From the NCBI GenBank assembly GCA_027491315.1, contig JAIXWL010000010.1, positions 62,001 through 126,000 on the forward strand: a DNA stretch of 64,000 bases, written 5' to 3'. Positions 39,288 through 47,938 of this stretch are shown here, in pieces; position 1 is the first letter of the stretch, and every line of letters starts with the position of its first letter. A program made the position numbers and the translations under genes. The notes under the pieces were generated by a model that ran no database searches, had not been told where the DNA came from, and saw only the letters and a program-made list of their open reading frames with translations. This DNA comes from Cytophagaceae bacterium (GTDB taxonomy: Bacteria; Bacteroidota; Bacteroidia; Cytophagales; Spirosomataceae).

Positions 39288-40154
39288 TTAAAAATCGCCA
39301 TAAGTATCTTCAAGATACTTTTGCATCACTAAAATATCTTCTTTAGATGTTAAATCAGGGACATTTTCAGCCAATGGAATCGCGAAAAATCCTTTACCCT
39401 CTCCTTCTCCAAATAAAGCAACCGAAGTCGGTAATTCTTTTTCATTTCTCACAGGATGGAAAGGCGTTTTGGCCAAATAAGGTAGAAAGGTAGATGCTTC
39501 GAAAACAAAAATATTCATACTTACTCCCAAACGACCTTGTTGAGCCATTAACTCATCAGCCTGTTGGGCAGTAGGTTTCTCAATAATCTCTAATAAGTAT
39601 CCTTCTGCATCAGTACGAATTAAAGCAAAGGCCGAAATTCTTTCTGCTGGATATAATAGGCTATCTCGATGATAAGAAATCAAAGCTTGCGCATGATCAG
39701 TTGACCAAAGTGTTTTTAAGGCATTAACCGAGTATAAGTTATCTGAATTGCATACGATCACCCTGCCCTGCTGCCAATCCGCATGTTGCATCAAGGCTTG
39801 ATACACTGCATCAGCTGTTCCTGCTGGTTTTTCTCTATCGGCAGGTATTTGCTGACGAGCAAACACGATTTTCAAACCCCAGCAAGCATCCCGCGACATC
39901 AAATCTTCACAATAAGCTTGAGTTACTTGATCGGTGGGGTGCAACAACAGCATAACCTCTTCTATACCAGCTAAATGAGCATTGTATAATTGATAATCGA
40001 TTAATGTCTTCCCATTTTTACCCACTTGAATCATTCCTTTGGTAACAGAATTTGCTTGGGCTACCAAGCTAGGATCCAAATCACTTCCTTCGGAAAGCGC
40101 CTTTTTCATACGAGAAGCCATGCCTCCAGCTAAAATCAATAATCTTTTTTTCAT
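39288..40154 (-). CDS. Sugar nucleotidyltransferase
   Basis: A 288-aa protein with the nucleotidyltransferase fold. The pyrophosphorylase motif is LILAGGMASRMKKAL, with KGMIQVGKNGKTLIDYQL supplying the signature Lys, then VCNSDNLYS for the metal-binding Asp. The insertion after the GGxxxR motif (EGSDLDPSLVAQANSVT) is longer than in RmlA. The nucleotide and sugar are not certain. It is 8 nt after a GHMP kinase, so together they probably make a nucleotide sugar from a free sugar by sugar 1-phosphate. Confidence 0.8.
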   Translation of the reverse strand: MKKRLLILAGGMASRMKKALSEGSDLDPSLVAQANSVTKGMIQVGKNGKTLIDYQLYNAHLAGIEEVMLLLHPTDQVTQAYCEDLMSRDACWGLKIVFARQQIPADREKPAGTADAVYQALMQHADWQQGRVIVCNSDNLYSVNALKTLWSTDHAQALISYHRDSLLYPAERISAFALIRTDAEGYLLEIIEKPTAQQADELMAQQGRLGVSMNIFVFEASTFLPYLAKTPFHPVRNEKELPTSVALFGEGEGKGFFAIPLAENVPDLTSKEDILVMQKYLEDTYGDF

Positions 40155-40162
40155 TTCCTGAA

Positions 40163-41239
40163 TTAATAAAACAAACTTTCTTTTTCCACTTTAGTACCTT
40201 CGTCTACACGAATAATGTAGGCCTTTCCTCCCACCTTTTCAATAGCTTCTACCACTTTCTCTGGATGTTTGGGTGCATACGCAAACATACAGCCTCCTCC
40301 CCCAGAACCATTGATTTTTGCTCCTAAGGCACCGGCATCTAGCGATGCTTGAATCATTCGATCGATTTTAGTAGTCGATATTTTTTTATGTTCACGTAAG
40401 TTTACCTGATGTCGATTCAACAAGTCGCCTAATTTTTCATCGCTCCACTCTGACTTTCCCTCGAACATAGCCTTAGCTTCCAATAAAATATCTCGATCTG
40501 AGATATTGGCTTGAAGTAAAACCCATTCTGCTTCCGTCAAAATGGCTTGATATGCTAAACAGTCCTCCAACTGAGCTTTTTCCAAATCAAAGTCAGGATT
40601 CACCTGCTGAATTTTTTCCAAGCCACTCAACATGCCAAACTTCACATGGGCTAATATTTTTAGTGTATCCTTGGCTTCAAGAGAATCTCCTAACACGAAA
40701 GTGCCTAAATCGCGGGAATAGGTTTCAATAGCTATCTTGGGTCTACTTTCTAAAAATATCACATTCCCTACGGCTGTAGAATACTGGTCCATCATTCCTC
40801 CTGGCTCCGTAAATTCCAACACTTCTGCTTCATAGGTAATTTCACCAATTTCCTTCTGAGTGGCAGGAATTTGATACATTTCACAAAGAAACTTAACCCA
40901 TGATACGATCAGTGCAGATGAACTTGAGGTCCCTGAATTAATTGGAATATTGCCCCGAACTTCTATTTCTAAACCTTTTGCAAGTGAATGTCCTTTACGA
41001 TGAAGAACATTGCAAACACTTTTGAAATAATCTCTTTCTTTGGTGTAAACTAATGGAAATTCTAATTCAAATTCTTCCACAGCTTGGATGTCTGGAAGGG
41101 AAAATCGAACGGTTTTGTCGGCCCGAAATTGGCCTTTCATTTGTATGCGTTTCGAAATTGCGGCTGCAATGACAGGTAATCCTAAATAATCTTGATGTTC
41201 GCCAAACAAGCAAATCCGACCGGGAGTAGAAACAATCAT
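40163..41239 (-). CDS. GHMP-family sugar kinase (galactokinase/glucuronokinase-like)
   Basis: A 358-aa kinase from ATG 41239. It opens STPGRICLFGEHQDYLGLPV, the galactokinase-type PGRxxLxGEHxDY motif, and has the ATP-binding loop IPINSGTSSSSALIVSWV and the C-terminal motif KINGSGGGGCMFAYAP. GHMP kinases of this layout phosphorylate galactose, arabinose, glucuronate or related sugars at C1. The partner nucleotidyltransferase 8 nt downstream suggests a salvage route from free sugar to a nucleotide sugar, as in plant-type glucuronokinase or fucokinase pathways; which sugar is unknown. The first 10 residues of the longer frame (to 41269) are dropped. Confidence 0.82.
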   Translation of the reverse strand: MIVSTPGRICLFGEHQDYLGLPVIAAAISKRIQMKGQFRADKTVRFSLPDIQAVEEFELEFPLVYTKERDYFKSVCNVLHRKGHSLAKGLEIEVRGNIPINSGTSSSSALIVSWVKFLCEMYQIPATQKEIGEITYEAEVLEFTEPGGMMDQYSTAVGNVIFLESRPKIAIETYSRDLGTFVLGDSLEAKDTLKILAHVKFGMLSGLEKIQQVNPDFDLEKAQLEDCLAYQAILTEAEWVLLQANISDRDILLEAKAMFEGKSEWSDEKLGDLLNRHQVNLREHKKISTTKIDRMIQASLDAGALGAKINGSGGGGCMFAYAPKHPEKVVEAIEKVGGKAYIIRVDEGTKVEKESLFY

Positions 41240-41317
41240 GCTAAAATTTAATGTATAACAAAAGTACAAATTAGATTTAAAAAAATACCTTACCTTTGAA
41301 ACACTTAAATACTATCG

Positions 41318-42403
41318 ATGATTACGAAGCGCATCCCATCCGTCGATTATTTCCGAGGCTTTATCCTCTTTCTTCTTGCTGCGGAAAGCACAGATTTGTA
41401 TCACAATCTGGACAATCTATTTCCTGACAATTTTATCATCACCCAATTTTTCCATGTCAAATGGCAGGGTTTACACTTTTGGGACTTAATCCAACCTGGA
41501 TTTATGATGATAGCTGGGGCAGCCCTGTACTTTTCTACCTATAAAAGATTAGACAGTGGGGATACCTATTTAACTCTATGGCCAAAAGTCTTAAAACGTT
41601 CCTTACTTTTATTTTTATTTGGAACAGGATTACATTGCCTTGGAAAAGAGAGACTCGTTTTTGAATTGTGGAATGTACTAACCCAGCTATCTGTCACCAC
41701 CATCATAGCATTTTTCCTACTACGTTTTTCAATTCCTTTACAAATAGCTGCTTCATTGCTGTTATTATTGCTTTCACACAGCTTATACGTATTTAGTGAC
41801 ATTCCCGGTTACAATGAGCCCTATACCCCGGATAAAAACTTTGGTTCTTATATGGATATGCTCTTAATGGGGAAATTAAGTGGTGGGCATTGGATTGCCA
41901 TCAATTGCATTCCTACGGCTGCACATACCATTTGGGGGGCATTAATTGGACGAATCATCCACCGAAGTTCATCACATCAAATTGTAATTAGAACACTAAT
42001 TGGATTGGGCTTATTAGGAATCTTAGTGGGTTATGGACTTGATTTTTCTGGAATCCCCATTATCAAAAGAACAGCTACCCTTTCCTTTACGCTTGCATCT
42101 GGGGGATGGATATCCTTAATGATGGCAGCCTTTTATGTAAATTGGGAGAGAAGTCAGGCCATCATCCCCGCGCCAAACTACATACTTTCTTTTGGCAAAA
42201 ATTCTATTTTTATTTATTTGTTTTTTGAATCCGTGGGACCACAATGGCTAAATAAAGCCTCCTTTGTATTTGTGGGTGGTTTTTTAGAGAAAATTCATAT
42301 TACTGAAAATATTGCTGAACTAATTAACTCCTTGGTGGTACTTGGAATCATTGGTTTCATTGCCGTTTGGCTAGATAAGCATAAAATCTACATTTCATTG
42401 TAG
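41318..42403 (+). CDS. HGSNAT-like (heparan-alpha-glucosaminide N-acetyltransferase family) membrane protein
   Basis: A 361-aa multi-pass membrane protein with about ten hydrophobic segments. It begins RIPSVDYFRGFILFLLAAES, matching the SxDxxRGxxx motif of the DUF1624/DUF5009 family related to the lysosomal heparan N-acetyltransferase; LIQPGFMMIAGAALYFST is the second conserved block. In Bacteroidota these genes often sit with polysaccharide genes and may acetylate sugars across the membrane. It is divergent from the sugar kinase with 78 nt between them. Confidence 0.8.
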   Translation: MITKRIPSVDYFRGFILFLLAAESTDLYHNLDNLFPDNFIITQFFHVKWQGLHFWDLIQPGFMMIAGAALYFSTYKRLDSGDTYLTLWPKVLKRSLLLFLFGTGLHCLGKERLVFELWNVLTQLSVTTIIAFFLLRFSIPLQIAASLLLLLLSHSLYVFSDIPGYNEPYTPDKNFGSYMDMLLMGKLSGGHWIAINCIPTAAHTIWGALIGRIIHRSSSHQIVIRTLIGLGLLGILVGYGLDFSGIPIIKRTATLSFTLASGGWISLMMAAFYVNWERSQAIIPAPNYILSFGKNSIFIYLFFESVGPQWLNKASFVFVGGFLEKIHITENIAELINSLVVLGIIGFIAVWLDKHKIYISL

Positions 42404-42409
42404 GCAAGA

Positions 42410-42446
42410 ACAACGTTGTCAAGGTTTTAAACCTTGACAACGTTGT
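42410..42446. repeat. 37-bp near-perfect palindrome (possible REP-like element or terminator)
   Basis: ACAACGTTGTCAAGGTTT at 42410-42427 is followed after one T by its exact complement AAACCTTGACAACGTTGT at 42429-42446. Its outer part, ACAACGTTGT, is itself a palindrome. It sits between two convergent genes. Such a long perfect stem with almost no loop is more like an intergenic REP element than a plain terminator. Confidence 0.75.
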
Positions 42447-42509
42447 TTAAACCCCTCCCGAAAAAGCAAAAAAATCCTGATTTATCACTCAAATAAATTG
42501 ATAATCTAT

Positions 42510-42899
42510 CTATTTATCCAACTTGTTCATATAATCAAATTTATATGCCCAGGTTTGAGCGATATTGAAGGCTTTCGTTTTAGCTTCCTCTGCCTTGGGT
42601 CCTTCAAATAAGGAATCTATCGTTTTGGTAAATAATTCTATCCAATGCTCGAAATAGGCTTTGGTAAGTGGGACAATTTGATTCACTAACAAATGGGGTT
42701 GCATGGGTGCCCCTTTGTAGGCATGGCCATCCAACAAAAGCATCTCCCAAAAATCATACATTTTGGGCAAATGATGATCCCAATCCACATGCATCACATC
42801 AAGAAAAATATGCCCTACCAAATCATCTGAGGTCATACTTTTATAAAAAGCATTGACAAAAACTTGAATATCTTCTTTCGATGTGATGTCGCTTTTCAT
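42510..42899 (-). CDS. Group III truncated haemoglobin
   Basis: A 129-aa truncated globin of the group III (trHb) type: VFVNAFYKSMTSDDLVGHIF, VDWDHHLPKMYDFWEMLLL, and the conserved MQPHLLVNQIVPLTKAYFEHW (proximal His). Such proteins bind O2, NO or sulfide. The start is the ATG at 42899, which overlaps the stop of the upstream gene in the sequence TAATG; a longer start at 42929 would overlap by 31 nt. The overlap implies translational coupling to the haloperoxidase-like gene. Confidence 0.9.
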   Translation of the reverse strand: MKSDITSKEDIQVFVNAFYKSMTSDDLVGHIFLDVMHVDWDHHLPKMYDFWEMLLLDGHAYKGAPMQPHLLVNQIVPLTKAYFEHWIELFTKTIDSLFEGPKAEEAKTKAFNIAQTWAYKFDYMNKLDK

Positions 42900-44212
42900 T
42901 AGTGGGTTTTTATTTTTTGTGTCAGCCAAGTAGCTACTTTTTGTCCTTGTTTCGCACCTTCATCTAAGGCTGGTAAAAAGTGAATGCCTCCATATAATCG
43001 ACTGATAGATGCCTCGTCAGCGGCTTGAATGAAAGATGTGAATTTTCTGGGTGGTAAACCATAAGGAATCTCAGTAGAATCATTAAAGGCCACATTTTCC
43101 CCAAATAACTTAGTTAAAACCACTGCTGCCGAACGCGAAATGGTGCTATGACCGGAGGTGTATTCAGGAAATGGAGGTGTTTGCAAAACAGGCATCCATG
43201 TTTTATCTATAGTAGCATTTATAATGGTTTCAGGTCGAATACGAATGGAACGATATTTTTCATCCCAACAAGAAATAAAACCATCAAAAATAGCAATGGA
43301 AGTTAAAGCAAAAGCCTCCGCTGTTTCAATGTAATTCTTTTTCAACTGCCTAGAAACCTGACCCGTTATTCCCAACCAGTGACCTCCGGGTGACATCTTT
43401 TTGGTAGCAAACATGGCATGGCCGGTGATATTCATTTTGAAAGGATTACAATCCCAAAAATTAGCAATGTCTCTTTGTTCATTCGTTAAATTCTTCACCG
43501 TTTCATAAGATTGCATCACCTCTTTGAAATAAGCACTACCCTTAGTCATATCAAATTTACTAGGTTCAGGTGCCCTAAATTGAGAAGATGAATCCAAAAC
43601 TGCCGGTCTAATTTTAGTCCAAAAAGGCTCCACCGCATCAATGTAGGCTGGAGGTGTTGGCGTCCAAGTCCCAGGTAAATTTGTCACGGTAAATCTGAAC
43701 CCCCTCGTTTGTTTGTAATTATCTTTTGCCGCGTATTTCATGATGGATTCGGCTACAGAATCACCAAAAGCAATGGAACGCGCATACACATCTTCTGGAA
43801 TACCTATTTTCTTATAATCAGCTTCCAATTTCTTATCAAATTCTTCATAAAGTTCTTGGGCAAAAGTCAACTTCTTTCCTACCGCCAAATAAGCTCGAAC
43901 AGAGGCCACTGGAAAACAGTATTCCTCTCCAGCTTTCGGTTGCGCTACTTTTTCAAATCCATTAAGTTGACCAACCAAAGATTTATACCCTTTATTCCCA
44001 TGTAAAGCAGCCTCATATCCTGCAATGCTGGCATACATGTAAATTCTTGAAGAAACCGGAGGTGCAAAAATATCATGAATGATACTTTCTGTCAGCATTA
44101 CCTCAGAGCGAATCAAAAACTCAGGATTAGCAGCTTCCTCTTGATAATTAGGGTTATCTGATTTGCAGGCAGCAAAGCATATTGCAACAAACAAAATAAA
44201 ATATCTCTTCAT
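42899..44212 (-). CDS. Vanadium-dependent haloperoxidase-like (PAP2) lipoprotein
   Basis: A 437-aa predicted lipoprotein (MKRYFILFVAICFAACKSDN, lipobox AAC). The PAP2/vanadium-haloperoxidase core has KYRSIRIRPETIINAT (Lys and Arg), EYTSGHSTISRSAA (the SGH block, catalytic His) and SRLYGGIHFLPALDEG (Arg and the vanadate-binding His). These proteins hold vanadate or phosphate in this pocket; in Bacteroidota most are uncharacterised and may be phosphatases rather than haloperoxidases. ATG 44212 is preferred over the frame start 44245. It is the first gene of a two-gene unit with the truncated haemoglobin. Confidence 0.85.
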   Translation of the reverse strand: MKRYFILFVAICFAACKSDNPNYQEEAANPEFLIRSEVMLTESIIHDIFAPPVSSRIYMYASIAGYEAALHGNKGYKSLVGQLNGFEKVAQPKAGEEYCFPVASVRAYLAVGKKLTFAQELYEEFDKKLEADYKKIGIPEDVYARSIAFGDSVAESIMKYAAKDNYKQTRGFRFTVTNLPGTWTPTPPAYIDAVEPFWTKIRPAVLDSSSQFRAPEPSKFDMTKGSAYFKEVMQSYETVKNLTNEQRDIANFWDCNPFKMNITGHAMFATKKMSPGGHWLGITGQVSRQLKKNYIETAEAFALTSIAIFDGFISCWDEKYRSIRIRPETIINATIDKTWMPVLQTPPFPEYTSGHSTISRSAAVVLTKLFGENVAFNDSTEIPYGLPPRKFTSFIQAADEASISRLYGGIHFLPALDEGAKQGQKVATWLTQKIKTH

Positions 44213-44278
44213 TGGGTTTGATTTTTGGAATAACAAATATACCAATACTTCTATTTAGAATGGAAACATTGACAAAAA

Positions 44279-45487
44279 TCAGCTAATCGCTGACTCTGCG
44301 GCTAAGCGACCCGATGCAAATGCCGCTTGCAAAGATGGGTATTGTGTGTAATCTCCCGAAAGTACGATTCCCTTTTCAAGGGCTTTCTGCTTAATCAAAT
44401 TCCAAAAACCTTGTTTAGGCAAAGATTCCGGAATTGAGTATGCTTTTAAAAATTTCCAATTTAATTTTTCCTGCCCAAGAAAGCGAGCCATTTCTTTTCT
44501 AATCTCTTCCTCGCTTAGCTCTGTTTTTAGGGTAGTAACAGAAATCAATTCTTTTCCTGCTGGTGCATAGCTTGGGTTCACCTTACTGAGACAAGCAAAA
44601 TGCAATATGTTTGATTCCTCAGCCTTAGGTATTAGATGTAATAATTTCCCCTCATTAGGAAATTCGTCGGCAGAAAAATAGCATGTTTTACTTTGAAGAA
44701 TAGCCCCCTTATCTACAGGAATATCTAAAAGGTGGCTAGCAGCCGTAGGATTAGCAGCCAAAATAACCTTTGCACATTCCAAAGTTTCACCATTTTTCAA
44801 AACGACCTTTCCTTCTTCTATACTTTCCACCTCGGTATTCAATCGAACCGAACTGGCAGGCAAAGATTGTAGCAATTGATTGGAAATAGCGCCCATACCA
44901 CCTTTTGGAAGCGCTGCCTTCCCTTCTAAAAATTGTTTCAAATAGAAAACAAATAATGAGGCAGGCTGAGTTAATGATTCATCCAAGAAAATACCATAGA
45001 AAAAAGGCTTCAAAAATCCGTCTTGGAAAGTCGGCGAAAAACGTAAGGAATCAATGTATTCTTGGGTTGTCAACGGATTGTTAGACAAAGGCTTCGCATC
45101 CAATTGAATTTTCATCCAAAGTTGAGCCAACTTAACCAAATCACCCAAGCTAATGATTCCATCACCTAAGGCTCTGAATAAAGAAAAGGTTTGTTGCCAT
45201 GGACTAAAAAAGCTCAGCCAAGATTTATCTTTCCATAAATAAGCCCCAGAATCAAAATAAGATAAATCCAAATCGGCCAATCGTAAACTTTGCTGCACCT
45301 CCGAGTAAGAAGTTTGTAAAACTTGAAAGCCATGATCCAAAGTAAATCCTTGAAAATGCTCACTTTGTACCCTACCCCCTACATGAGCTTGTTTTTCAAG
45401 CAAGACAAACGGAATTCCACCTTCATGCAACATATTAGCTGCTTGTAAGCCTGCAATACCAGCTCCGATTATAACGATTGGTTTCAT
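44279..45487 (-). CDS. FAD-dependent amine-oxidase/protoporphyrinogen-oxidase-like protein
   Basis: A 402-aa flavoprotein of the NAD(P)-binding amine oxidase type. It starts KPIVIIGAGIAGLQAANMLHEGGIPF with the dinucleotide motif, then LLEKQAHVGGRVQSEHFQGF (the GGR motif), and has the C-terminal FAD site LSGDYTQYPSLQAAFASGR. The pattern fits carotenoid or sterol-type desaturases and amine oxidases. No carotenoid genes are adjacent. Start is ATG 45487; the frame goes on to 45508. Confidence 0.82.
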   Translation of the reverse strand: MKPIVIIGAGIAGLQAANMLHEGGIPFVLLEKQAHVGGRVQSEHFQGFTLDHGFQVLQTSYSEVQQSLRLADLDLSYFDSGAYLWKDKSWLSFFSPWQQTFSLFRALGDGIISLGDLVKLAQLWMKIQLDAKPLSNNPLTTQEYIDSLRFSPTFQDGFLKPFFYGIFLDESLTQPASLFVFYLKQFLEGKAALPKGGMGAISNQLLQSLPASSVRLNTEVESIEEGKVVLKNGETLECAKVILAANPTAASHLLDIPVDKGAILQSKTCYFSADEFPNEGKLLHLIPKAEESNILHFACLSKVNPSYAPAGKELISVTTLKTELSEEEIRKEMARFLGQEKLNWKFLKAYSIPESLPKQGFWNLIKQKALEKGIVLSGDYTQYPSLQAAFASGRLAAESAIS

Positions 45488-45573
45488 GATAAATTTATAT
45501 TTAAACAAACTCTTGGAACTTACAAAAGTTTAAAGTCTTTTTTATTACTTTGCATATTAAATGATTCCCTGGA

Positions 45574-46335
45574 ATGAATTACAAAATTAAGGAGGAAAAC
45601 GGTTATCACTATATCGACGAGGGTAAAGGGGAAACATTATTGATGTTACATGGGCTTTTTGGAGCTTTAAGTAACTGGGAAGGTGTGATATCTCATTTTA
45701 AATCCAATTACAGGATCATAATTCCATTAATGCCCATACATGACATGCCTATAAAAGAGGCAGGTTGTGAGGGTTTAACTGTTTTTATAGAAGAATTTGT
45801 TGAGTTCAAACAGTTAGAAAAATTTAGCCTAATTGGCAATTCTTTGGGAGGACACGTTGCCTTAATTTATACCCTAAGACACCCAGAGAAAGTTCAAAGA
45901 TTGATTCTAACTGGTTCGTCTGGATTATTTGAAAATTCCATGGGGGGATCTTATCCCAAACGTGGAAATTACGAATACATCAAAGAAAGGGTCGAATATA
46001 CATTTTATGACCCTAAAACAGCTAGCAAAGAGTTGGTTGATGAGGTTTTTGAAATCACCAATAGTATACCTAAAGTAATGCGCATCATTGCCATTGCTAA
46101 GTCTGCGCAAAGGAATAATATGGCTAAAGATATTGTCCGTATTAAAACCCCTACCCTATTAATTTGGGGATTGAATGATACGATTACGCCTCCTCATGTA
46201 GGTCATGAATTCAATCAATTAATTCAAGGTTCAGAACTTCAATTCATTGATAAATGTTGTCATGCCCCTATGATGGAAAGACCTGATGAATTCAATGCCA
46301 TTTTAGATAAATGGTTGCAAAAAACGAAAGTTTAA
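45574..46335 (+). CDS. Alpha/beta hydrolase
   Basis: A 253-aa hydrolase with the complete triad: nucleophile Ser in LIGNSLGGHVALIY, Asp in LIWGLNDTITPP, and His in DKCCHAPMMERPDEF; the oxyanion HG motif is MLHGLFGALSNWEG. The pattern is of the esterase/dienelactone-type hydrolases; the substrate is unknown. It is the first gene of a tight operon with a CBS protein and NAD kinase, 2 nt before the next ORF. Confidence 0.9.
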   Translation: MNYKIKEENGYHYIDEGKGETLLMLHGLFGALSNWEGVISHFKSNYRIIIPLMPIHDMPIKEAGCEGLTVFIEEFVEFKQLEKFSLIGNSLGGHVALIYTLRHPEKVQRLILTGSSGLFENSMGGSYPKRGNYEYIKERVEYTFYDPKTASKELVDEVFEITNSIPKVMRIIAIAKSAQRNNMAKDIVRIKTPTLLIWGLNDTITPPHVGHEFNQLIQGSELQFIDKCCHAPMMERPDEFNAILDKWLQKTKV

Positions 46336-46337
46336 CC

Positions 46338-47006
46338 ATGTTAGTCCTATCCTATTTGTCCTTTGACTATCCTACGCTTTCTCTGCAAGATAGCCTTCAA
46401 AAGGCTTTAAAGGTAATAGAAGCACATAAAGTACCTGCACTAAGTGTATTGGATGGGAAAAAATGGGTGGGGACTATAACTGCCCTACAAGTAGCCCAAA
46501 ACCTTTCCTCAGCGGCTAAATTGAAAGATATTCAAGCAGATTTCCAACAGGATAAATTAGAATTAGAAGAAGATATTTTAGCTAGTTTGCCCCTTTTTGA
46601 AAATACCGGATTTAGTTTATTGCCAGTAGTAAATGAAGAAGGCAATTGGATGGGCTATATTCATCAAGATGTAATTTCAACCATGATTATTCAATCTGGA
46701 TTTACTGGTAAAAATGGAGGGATTTTACGCATCTCCTTTCACGCTCAGCGGGATTCCATGAGTGTAATACTCCGTATCATTGAAGAAAATAAAGGCCTAA
46801 TGGTGCGTAGTTTTTTTCATCGCTCTGAGAAAAATCCACAAGCCTTGCCTGAGTGGGTTATTCAAGTTCAAACTGACCAATTTTCTCAATTGGTAAAAAG
46901 CTTGGAACGACATGAGGTCGCCGTTGAAAAAGCCTTTACTTTTGGCCATCAAGAGGATGTGGATCAAGCTCGATTTGATTTACTTTTGAAATATTTAAAT
47001 CCATAG
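46338..47006 (+). CDS. CBS-domain protein preceding nadK
   Basis: A 222-aa protein. ATG 46338 lies 2 nt after the hydrolase stop; a further in-frame ATG (46311) lies inside that gene and is unlikely. Two CBS-like segments occupy about residues 10-55 and 75-115 (LQKALKVIEAHKVPALSVLD; FSLLPVVNEEGNWMGYIHQD), followed by an ACT-like tail with FHAQRDSMSVILRIIEENKG. The tail recalls AcuB-type proteins. It is probably a nucleotide sensor linked to NAD metabolism through the next gene. Confidence 0.78.
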   Translation: MLVLSYLSFDYPTLSLQDSLQKALKVIEAHKVPALSVLDGKKWVGTITALQVAQNLSSAAKLKDIQADFQQDKLELEEDILASLPLFENTGFSLLPVVNEEGNWMGYIHQDVISTMIIQSGFTGKNGGILRISFHAQRDSMSVILRIIEENKGLMVRSFFHRSEKNPQALPEWVIQVQTDQFSQLVKSLERHEVAVEKAFTFGHQEDVDQARFDLLLKYLNP

Positions 47007-47008
47007 TT

Positions 47009-47890
47009 TTGAGTCTAAAAATCGCCATTCATGGAAAATCCTTTACAGGTGATACCAAAAACCTAATGGTAGACTTATGGGCTGACATTATTGCTAAAAA
47101 TTGTCAGATTACCCTTTCAGATGTATTTAAAGCACACTTACTAACACATTCCTTTGATGTGGAGCATATTCCTTCCTACTCATCTATGGAAGGTCCTAGC
47201 CATGTAGATATGGCCTGGAGTATTGGAGGGGATGGCACTTTGCTAGAAACCTTGACACACATTGGAGACAAAATGATACCCATTTTAGGTATCAACACAG
47301 GTAGGCTAGGGTTTTTAGCTACCATTTCACCCCAAGAAGTTTCTCAAGCGCTAGACTTTTTATTAGAAGGAAATTATCGGGTAGAAGAACGAGGACTAGT
47401 TGCGGTAAAAACCGAGATTGATCTTTTTGAAAACAAGTCCTTTGGCCTCAATGAAGTAGGAATCATGAAAACGGATACTTCCTCCATGATTGTTATAAAG
47501 GCCTATGTAGATGGCAATTACTTGAATTCTTATTGGGCAGATGGTTTAATTGTGTCCACGGCAACAGGCTCTACTGGCTATTCGCTTTCCGTAGGAGGGC
47601 CTTTGGTCATGCCTACTTCCGATATTTTTATTATTGCCCCCATGAGTCCGCATAACCTGAATGTGCGACCATTGGTAGTTTCTAGTGACACGCATTTACG
47701 ATTCGAAGTGAGTAGTCGAAGTCAAAATTTCCTTATCTCCATAGATTCGCGATCCAAAGTAGTGGATAGCCAATTTAGTATTGAAGTTCAAAAAGCACCT
47801 TTCCCGGCTAGATTAATTAAAATCCCAGGTGATGATTTCCTTCAAACCCTAAGAAATAAATTAAATTGGGGATTGGACGTTAGAAACTAA
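47009..47890 (+). CDS. nadK: NAD kinase
   Basis: A 293-aa NAD kinase that makes NADP from NAD. The start is TTG at 47009, 2 nt after the CBS stop. The GGDGT motif is WSIGGDGTLLETLTHIGD, followed by ILGINTGRLGFLAT and the C-terminal NAD-binding run TATGSTGYSLSVGGPLVMP and MSPHNLNVRPLV. This is the usual Bacteroidota length. It closes the three-gene operon. Confidence 0.94.
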   Translation: MSLKIAIHGKSFTGDTKNLMVDLWADIIAKNCQITLSDVFKAHLLTHSFDVEHIPSYSSMEGPSHVDMAWSIGGDGTLLETLTHIGDKMIPILGINTGRLGFLATISPQEVSQALDFLLEGNYRVEERGLVAVKTEIDLFENKSFGLNEVGIMKTDTSSMIVIKAYVDGNYLNSYWADGLIVSTATGSTGYSLSVGGPLVMPTSDIFIIAPMSPHNLNVRPLVVSSDTHLRFEVSSRSQNFLISIDSRSKVVDSQFSIEVQKAPFPARLIKIPGDDFLQTLRNKLNWGLDVRN

Positions 47891-47938
47891 TGGAATCAAG
47901 GTATTTTTGATTGATTCAATCACCTCAATAAACAATTC

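Noticed and set aside
47891-47938. Hairpin between nadK and mutS ends (around TTGATTGATTCAATCA)
   Set aside because: The stem is short, AT-only and without a proper T-run; not enough to call a terminator.
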